Source: Streptomyces sp. DH-12
GTDB taxonomy: Bacteria; Actinomycetota; Actinomycetes; Streptomycetales; Streptomycetaceae
DNA length: 64,000 nt
Reading direction: 5' to 3'
Assembly: GCF_002899455.1 (NCBI RefSeq)
Contig: NZ_PPFB01000001.1
Span: 5,245,001 to 5,309,000 of the forward strand
Both the position numbers and the translations under genes were made by a program. Within the stretch, counting starts at the first letter, position 1. Every line of letters begins with the position of its first letter. The notes below the pieces were generated by a model. That model was not told the DNA's origin, did no database searches, and saw only the letters and a program-made list of their open reading frames with translations. This document shows, piece by piece, positions 60,042-64,000 of this stretch.

Positions 60042-60099
60042 GTCGTCCACGCTAGGAGATCGGAGCTGAAGGGTCGCTGAGGAAAGCCGCACGATCGCG

Positions 60100-60135
60100 T
60101 GCGGTTCTCCGCAGGGGGAATTGCGGTTTTCCGCA
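60100..60135. promoter_or_regulatory. Two direct copies of TGCGGTTYTCCGCA
   Basis: TGCGGTTCTCCGCA at 60100-60113 and TGCGGTTTTCCGCA at 60122-60135 are 22 bp apart (two helix turns), and each is a palindrome (TGCGG-N4-CCGCA). They lie between dedA and the histidine kinase gene, in a place where the NarL-type response regulator of that operon could act on either. Confidence 0.6.
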
Positions 60136-60172
60136 GTGTGTGCCCCGGCTCGGCCCGGCTAGTCTCGCGATC

Positions 60173-61315
60173 ATGCGAGTCATGGCGCGGCGTGTGGTGC
60201 GGTGCGCGGTGGGCCTGATGTGGGGGGCCGCCGCGGCCGTCCTCGAGCTGCTCGGCACGGTCCTGGCCGGCCTGCCCCTCCTGCTCGTCGTGGCCTGGCC
60301 GCGGGCCCGCCGCGCCGTGCTCCGCCCGGTCCTCGCGTGCGCGCGGAAAGTGACGGAGCTGGAGCGGGCCCGGCTGCGGGTCTGGCTCCGGGTCCACACC
60401 TCTCCCGTGTACGAGGACACGCGGGCGCTGCAGTATCTGGCCTGTCGCTGGGCCCTCGGCGTGCTGGGCGCGGTGGTGATGCTCTCGGCGGCGGTCGGCC
60501 TCGGCTACGGCACGTCCTGGATGTACCTGTGGCTGCTGGTCGACGACGTGCGGAACACCGGAGCGGTCGTCTCCACGTCCCTCGCCGGCCTCTTCCTGCT
60601 CTTCCTGACCGTGCAGGGGATACTCGCCGTGGCCGAGCTGGAGGGGAAGCTGGCCCGCCGCATGCTCGGGCCGCGCCACCAGGAGGAGCTGGAGCGGCGC
60701 ATCGCCGAGCTGTCCGCGAGCCGCGCGGCCGTGGTCGACGCGGTGAACGACGAGCGGCGCCGTATCGAGCGGGACCTGCACGACGGGGTGCAGCAGCGCC
60801 TGGTCGCGCTCGGCATGCTGCTGGGCCGCGCCCTGCGCAGCCAGGACCCTGAGCACGCGGACCGGCTGCTGCGCCAGGCGCACGAGGAGAGCCGGCAGGC
60901 CCTGGACGACCTCCGGGAAGTGGCCTGGCGGATCTACCCCACCACCCTGGACGAGGCGGGACTGCGGGCGGCGCTGGAGACGGTCGCCGAGCGGGCGTCG
61001 GTCCCGGTGCGGGTGGAGTACGGGCTGAGCAGGGAGCCGGCGCGGGCGGTGGCGACCGTCGTCTACTTCGTGGTCTGCGAGGCCGTCACCAACGCGGTGA
61101 AGCACGCGGTGCCGAGCCGGATAGTCGTCGCGGTCGGATCGGAGGAGGGAGCGTTGCGGGTGAGTGTCGAGGACGACGGCCGGGGCGGGGCGAACGCGTC
61201 GGGCAGCGGCCTGTTCGGGCTGGCCCGGCGGGTGGCCGCGCTGGACGGGCGCCTGGAGGTGCGCAGCCCGCCGGGCGGGCCGACGCTGGTGACCGCGGAG
61301 CTGCCGTGCGCGTGA
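60173..61315 (+). CDS. Two-component sensor histidine kinase (NarL/HisKA_3 type)
   Basis: 380 residues. Hydrophobic helices at about 14-42, 92-116 and 133-155 form a membrane part with short external loops and no large sensor domain. The dimerisation helix is ERRRIERDLHDGVQQRLVAL with phospho-acceptor His203. The ATPase part has VCEAVTNAVKHAVPSRIVVA (N-box), VEDDGRGGANASGSGLFGLA (G-box) and ends TLVTAELPCA. It should pass phosphate to the response regulator encoded next, with which it overlaps by 10 bp. The signal is unknown; a membrane or cell-wall cue would suit the helical sensor. Confidence 0.9.
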   Translation: MRVMARRVVRCAVGLMWGAAAAVLELLGTVLAGLPLLLVVAWPRARRAVLRPVLACARKVTELERARLRVWLRVHTSPVYEDTRALQYLACRWALGVLGAVVMLSAAVGLGYGTSWMYLWLLVDDVRNTGAVVSTSLAGLFLLFLTVQGILAVAELEGKLARRMLGPRHQEELERRIAELSASRAAVVDAVNDERRRIERDLHDGVQQRLVALGMLLGRALRSQDPEHADRLLRQAHEESRQALDDLREVAWRIYPTTLDEAGLRAALETVAERASVPVRVEYGLSREPARAVATVVYFVVCEAVTNAVKHAVPSRIVVAVGSEEGALRVSVEDDGRGGANASGSGLFGLARRVAALDGRLEVRSPPGGPTLVTAELPCA

Positions 61316-61953
61316 TCCTGGCCGAGGACTCCACCCTGCTGCGGGAGGGCCTGGTGCGGCTGCTGGCGGAGGAGGGGCACGAGGTGCTCGCCGCCGTCGG
61401 CGACGCGGACCGGCTGCTGGAGGCGGTCGCCGCCACCCCGCCGGACGTGGTGGTCGCCGATGTGCGGATGCCGCCGACCCACACCGACGAGGGACTGCGC
61501 GCGGCCCTGGAGATCCGCCGCAGCCGCCCCGAGGTGGGGGTGCTGGTGCTCTCCCAGTACGTGGAGAAGCGGTACGCGACGGAGCTGATGACGGAAGAGT
61601 CGGAAGGGGTGGGCTATCTGCTCAAGGACCGGGTCGTCCAGGTCGACGAGTTCCTGGACGCGCTGGAGCGGGTGGCCGCCGGACGCGCCGCCTTCGACCC
61701 GGAGGTCGTCCGGCAGTTGCTCGGCCGCACCACCCACGTCGACCCGCTGGCCCGGCTCAGTGCACGGGAGCGCGCGGTGCTGGCCGAGATGGCGCAGGGG
61801 CACACCAACGCGGCCATCGCACGACGGCTGCACATCTCGCAGAGCGCGGTGGAGAAGCACACCAACGCGATCTTCGACAAGCTCGAGCTGGCGGGCGGAG
61901 GGGAGGGCTACTCCCGCAGGGTGCTGGCGGTCCTCCGCTACCTGGGCAGCTGA
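61306..61953 (+). CDS. NarL/LuxR-type response regulator
   Basis: 215 residues from a GTG inside the end of the kinase gene. Receiver domain: MRVILAEDSTLLREGL with the acidic pair, phospho-acceptor Asp52 in VVVADVRMPPT, and Lys in GYLLKDRV. The C-terminal helix-turn-helix is LSARERAVLAEMAQGHTNAA and IARRLHISQSAVEKHTNAIF. It pairs with the kinase at 60173-61315 and would bind the repeats upstream of that gene. The target genes may include dedA. Confidence 0.93.
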   Translation: MRVILAEDSTLLREGLVRLLAEEGHEVLAAVGDADRLLEAVAATPPDVVVADVRMPPTHTDEGLRAALEIRRSRPEVGVLVLSQYVEKRYATELMTEESEGVGYLLKDRVVQVDEFLDALERVAAGRAAFDPEVVRQLLGRTTHVDPLARLSARERAVLAEMAQGHTNAAIARRLHISQSAVEKHTNAIFDKLELAGGGEGYSRRVLAVLRYLGS

Positions 61954-61977
61954 CCCGCCGGGCCCGGCGGCACGGTG

Positions 61978-62199
61978 TCAGCCGCAGCAGCCACCGCCGC
62001 AGCAGCCTCCGCCCCCGCCGCCCGCGCGGGGGGCCGGAGCCGCCGCGGAGGTGGTGCCGCCGACGGCGACCGTGGAGAGGAGCTTGACCGTGTCGTCGTG
62101 ACCCGCCGGGCAGGCCGCGGGAGCGGAGGACTCCGCCATCGGACGGCTCAGTTCGAACGTGTCGCCGCAGGTGCGGCAGCGGAATTCGTAGCGAGGCAT
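61978..62199 (-). CDS. FmdB-family zinc-ribbon protein with Gly/Cys-rich end
   Basis: 73 residues from the ATG at 62199. It has the MPRYEFRCRTCGDTFE start usual for FmdB/CxxC regulators and a second pair, CPAGH, completing a zinc ribbon. The C-terminus is Ala/Pro then GGGGGGCCGGGCCG, with four Cys among Gly that may bind additional metal. FmdB was named as a putative regulator of formamidase genes, but its general role is unknown. It is separated by 24 bp from the convergent response-regulator gene end. Confidence 0.8.
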   Translation of the reverse strand: MPRYEFRCRTCGDTFELSRPMAESSAPAACPAGHDDTVKLLSTVAVGGTTSAAAPAPRAGGGGGGCCGGGCCG

Positions 62200-62236
62200 G
62201 GGCACAGGTTAACCGGACCGGTGAGGAGGTGGCCGG

Positions 62237-63664
62237 TCAGTTGGCGCCTGCGCCCCGCTCCTCCCGGATCTGGGCCACCACACGGCTCGCGGTCTCCCGG
62301 ACCGCCTCGGTCTCGGTGAGGAACTGCCAGTAGTCGGGGTGGCGGCCCTCCAGCCCGGCGACGGCGCGTTCCAGCCGGGCCACGGCGTCGTCGAGCGGGC
62401 GGGCGTGGCGTGGGTCGGGGGTGTTGCGGCCGGCCATGGCGAGCCGCTGGGCGTCCCGGATGGCGAACCGGGTGCGGTCGATCTCCTGCTCGGGGTCCTT
62501 CTGCACGGCGTTCAGCCGGCGCAGGCGGTCCCCGGCGGCGGACACGGCCTCGTCGGTGGTGTTCAGCAGGGCCCGCGCGGTGGACAGCAGGGCGGTGGCG
62601 TCGGGCCAGCGCTGTTCCTCGCGGGCGGCCCGGGCCTCGGCGAGCCGGGCCTCCGCCTGCCGCACGGTGCGCTCGGCGAACTCGGGCACGCCCTGGAGGT
62701 CCTGCCAGCAGGCGACGGTGAAGCGCCGGCGCAGTTCGCTCAGCACGGGTTCGACCTGCTCGGAGCGGGTGGTGAGGGCCTGGGCGCGGGTGCGCAGGGA
62801 GACCAGACGGCGGTCGATCTCGGCGGCTCGCTCCGGCAGCCGCTCGGCCTCCACGCGGATCGCCTCGGCCTCGCGGGTGACGCGCGCGGCCCGGTCCAGG
62901 GTGGCGGGCACGCCGTGCTGCCCGGCGCCCTGGTTCAGCTTGGTCAGGTCGGGGGAGAGGGCGGCCAGCCGGGCGGCGAGGTCGTCGGCCTTCAGCCCGG
63001 AGCCGCGGGTGGCGTCGAGGGCCTGGGAAGCGGCGAGCAGTGCCTGCCGGGCGCGTTCGACGGCGGGCGCGAGCCGGGCGAGCTGGGTCTCGGCCTTGTC
63101 GAGCAGCGGGCCGAGCCCGTCGGCGAACCGGTCCAGGTCCTGCTTGACCCGTCCCAGCTCGTCCTTGGCGGCGTCCAGGTCGGCGCGCGCCCGGGAGGCC
63201 GTCGAGGCGTCCAGGTCGTCGCGGTCGAGGTCGTGGGCGTCGACGGCGCTGATGTAGCGGTGGCTGGCTTCGTCGATGCGCCGGCCGAGCGCGGCGAAGT
63301 CCTCGACGGCCCGGCGCGCGGCGGGCGAGTCGTCGACGGCGGTGATCGTCTCGATGGAGATCCGCAGGTCGCGCTGGGCGGTGTCGAGTTCGTAGAAGGC
63401 GGCGGCCGCGGCGTCCTTGGCGGCCTGCGCCTCGGCGCGCTGGTTCTCCGCGCGCCCGCCGAACCAGCGCCGGGTGCCGCCCCCGGCGAACGCGGCGGGC
63501 AGCACCAGCGCCGCGACCAGCGGAAGGACCGCAAGGGCGAGCGCGTCACGCAGGGGTCCGGGGGTGCGGCGGGCACGCCGTCCCGCCGGTTCGGGAAGGG
63601 ATCGGCGCATGCGAGGCACGCGCGGCTCCGACGGCGAGTACGGCTGTGCTGGTGTCGCCGTCAC
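62237..63664 (-). CDS. Coiled-coil membrane protein of unknown function
   Basis: 475 residues from a GTG with GAGAGGG upstream. A basic Pro/Arg-rich N-terminus leads to one membrane helix (about 40-60). Beyond it, most of the protein is long helices with heptads rich in Ala, Leu, Arg, Glu and Asp (for example KDELGRVKQDLDRFADGLGP and VTREAEAIRVEAERLPERAA), which suggest a rod outside or along the membrane. I recognise no domain. It is next to a DUF4097 gene on the same strand, 74 bp upstream of it in transcription order, so they may form an operon. Confidence 0.75.
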   Translation of the reverse strand: MTATPAQPYSPSEPRVPRMRRSLPEPAGRRARRTPGPLRDALALAVLPLVAALVLPAAFAGGGTRRWFGGRAENQRAEAQAAKDAAAAAFYELDTAQRDLRISIETITAVDDSPAARRAVEDFAALGRRIDEASHRYISAVDAHDLDRDDLDASTASRARADLDAAKDELGRVKQDLDRFADGLGPLLDKAETQLARLAPAVERARQALLAASQALDATRGSGLKADDLAARLAALSPDLTKLNQGAGQHGVPATLDRAARVTREAEAIRVEAERLPERAAEIDRRLVSLRTRAQALTTRSEQVEPVLSELRRRFTVACWQDLQGVPEFAERTVRQAEARLAEARAAREEQRWPDATALLSTARALLNTTDEAVSAAGDRLRRLNAVQKDPEQEIDRTRFAIRDAQRLAMAGRNTPDPRHARPLDDAVARLERAVAGLEGRHPDYWQFLTETEAVRETASRVVAQIREERGAGAN

Positions 63665-63738
63665 ATCCCTCTCCCGTACTGTCGTTCGCCCTGCCCGTTG
63701 TCATTCTCCCACCGGTACAGGACGAACACACGGGTCCG

Positions 63739-64000
63739 TCAGTTCGCCGTACGCACGGTGAGTTCGCCGTCGCCGGTGCGGGCGGCCACCACATGGGCGC
63801 TGGAGTCGTCGCGCGGTACGGACACGTCCTCGGCCCCGTCGCCGGTCGAGGTGTCCACGCGGTAGGCGCCCCGCGGCAGCTCGATGGTCGTCGAACCGTC
63901 GCCGCTGCGGGACTCCACCCGGTCGGGCAGGGCGGTGAGGACGAGGTGCACGGAGCCGTCGCCGCTGTGGGCGCGCACGGTGCGGGAGGAGACCTCGGCG
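63739..64000 (-). CDS. DUF4097-type beta-repeat protein, C-terminal part (5' end outside window)
   Basis: The final 86 codons of a gene that enters from the right edge. Short beta strands carry repeated SGDGS and TGDGE turns (HSGDGSVHLVL, RSGDGSTTIEL, ARTGDGELTVR), which is the pattern of the DUF4097/DUF2807 beta-helix family. Members sit on the cell surface or near two-component and membrane stress genes, with unknown function. The frame is open to the window end, so the start, signal peptide and length cannot be stated. Confidence 0.8.
   Translation of the reverse strand, partial: AEVSSRTVRAHSGDGSVHLVLTALPDRVESRSGDGSTTIELPRGAYRVDTSTGDGAEDVSVPRDDSSAHVVAARTGDGELTVRTAN

Noticed and set aside
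1..64000. tRNA, rRNA, CRISPR arrays, prophage or insertion sequence
   Set aside because: No cloverleaf-like sequence, regular spacer repeats, integrase or transposase was recognised by eye; a covariance search would be decisive for small RNA genes.

Overview
This is a very GC-rich, gene-dense actinobacterial chromosome segment, almost certainly from a Streptomyces. The evidence is high third-position GC with frequent GTG and TTG starts, the fasR-fabD-fabH-acpP-fabF locus, a SCO2400-family protein, DUF3145 and DUF3052 proteins, and several short-stem/long-stem GC hairpins at gene ends. From memory, the gene order matches the SCO236x-SCO242x part of the S. coelicolor chromosome read backwards; I could not run a comparison. 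I saw no rRNA, tRNA, CRISPR array, intact transposon or prophage. It is mostly core-type chromosome, with a stress (Ter) island near the right end.

Layout. 1-6.8 kb: the end of an mce lipid-import operon (tail of an MceD-like gene, MceE, MceF, four Mce-associated membrane proteins arranged as two repeated pairs) followed by a secreted lytic transglycosylase. 6.8-17.4 kb, minus strand: a PLP aminotransferase with a long Pro/Ala tail, a Tat-exported aldose epimerase, a xylose-type sugar ABC importer (permease, ATPase, lipoprotein), a U32-like TIM-barrel protein, a zinc alcohol dehydrogenase and a galactonate-dehydratase-like enolase. Two transcription units here share a near-identical 14-bp putative operator. 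17.6-26.7 kb: SCO2400-family protein, a MarR regulator divergent from an NADPH-type oxidoreductase with two palindromic operators, an apparent MFS remnant, EI24 and LysE membrane proteins, an exported pyroglutamyl peptidase, a cytosolic aldose epimerase, a GDSL lipoprotein and DUF3145.

26.8-31.7 kb: the housekeeping type II fatty acid synthase operon fabD-fabH-acpP-fabF with its activator gene fasR just upstream and an inverted-repeat operator between them. 31.9-45.7 kb: pirin, a secreted subtilase, a three-gene HSP90-like/TPR cluster, a beta-lactamase-fold hydrolase, an acetyltransferase, a MerR regulator, DUF4429/SHOCT, an alpha/beta hydrolase and a small DUF4190 membrane protein. 45.8-50 kb: pyruvate dehydrogenase E1 (aceE), DUF3052 and an AhpE-type peroxiredoxin.

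50.1-59.2 kb is the most distinctive part: two TerD proteins, a TerC/DUF475 membrane protein, a TerD-superfamily protein, a TerD protein with a Pro/Tyr-rich tail, and a three-gene biosynthetic module (TIM-barrel C-C bond lyase, a large protein joining PRTase/TRSP and StiP/PELOTA parts, HAD phosphatase). Comparative genomics has proposed that such modules make an undetermined nucleoside-like metabolite in Ter-dependent stress responses. 59.2-64 kb: DedA protein, a two-component system with a direct-repeat putative binding site, an FmdB-like zinc ribbon, a coiled-coil membrane protein and the 3' part of a DUF4097 gene cut by the window end.
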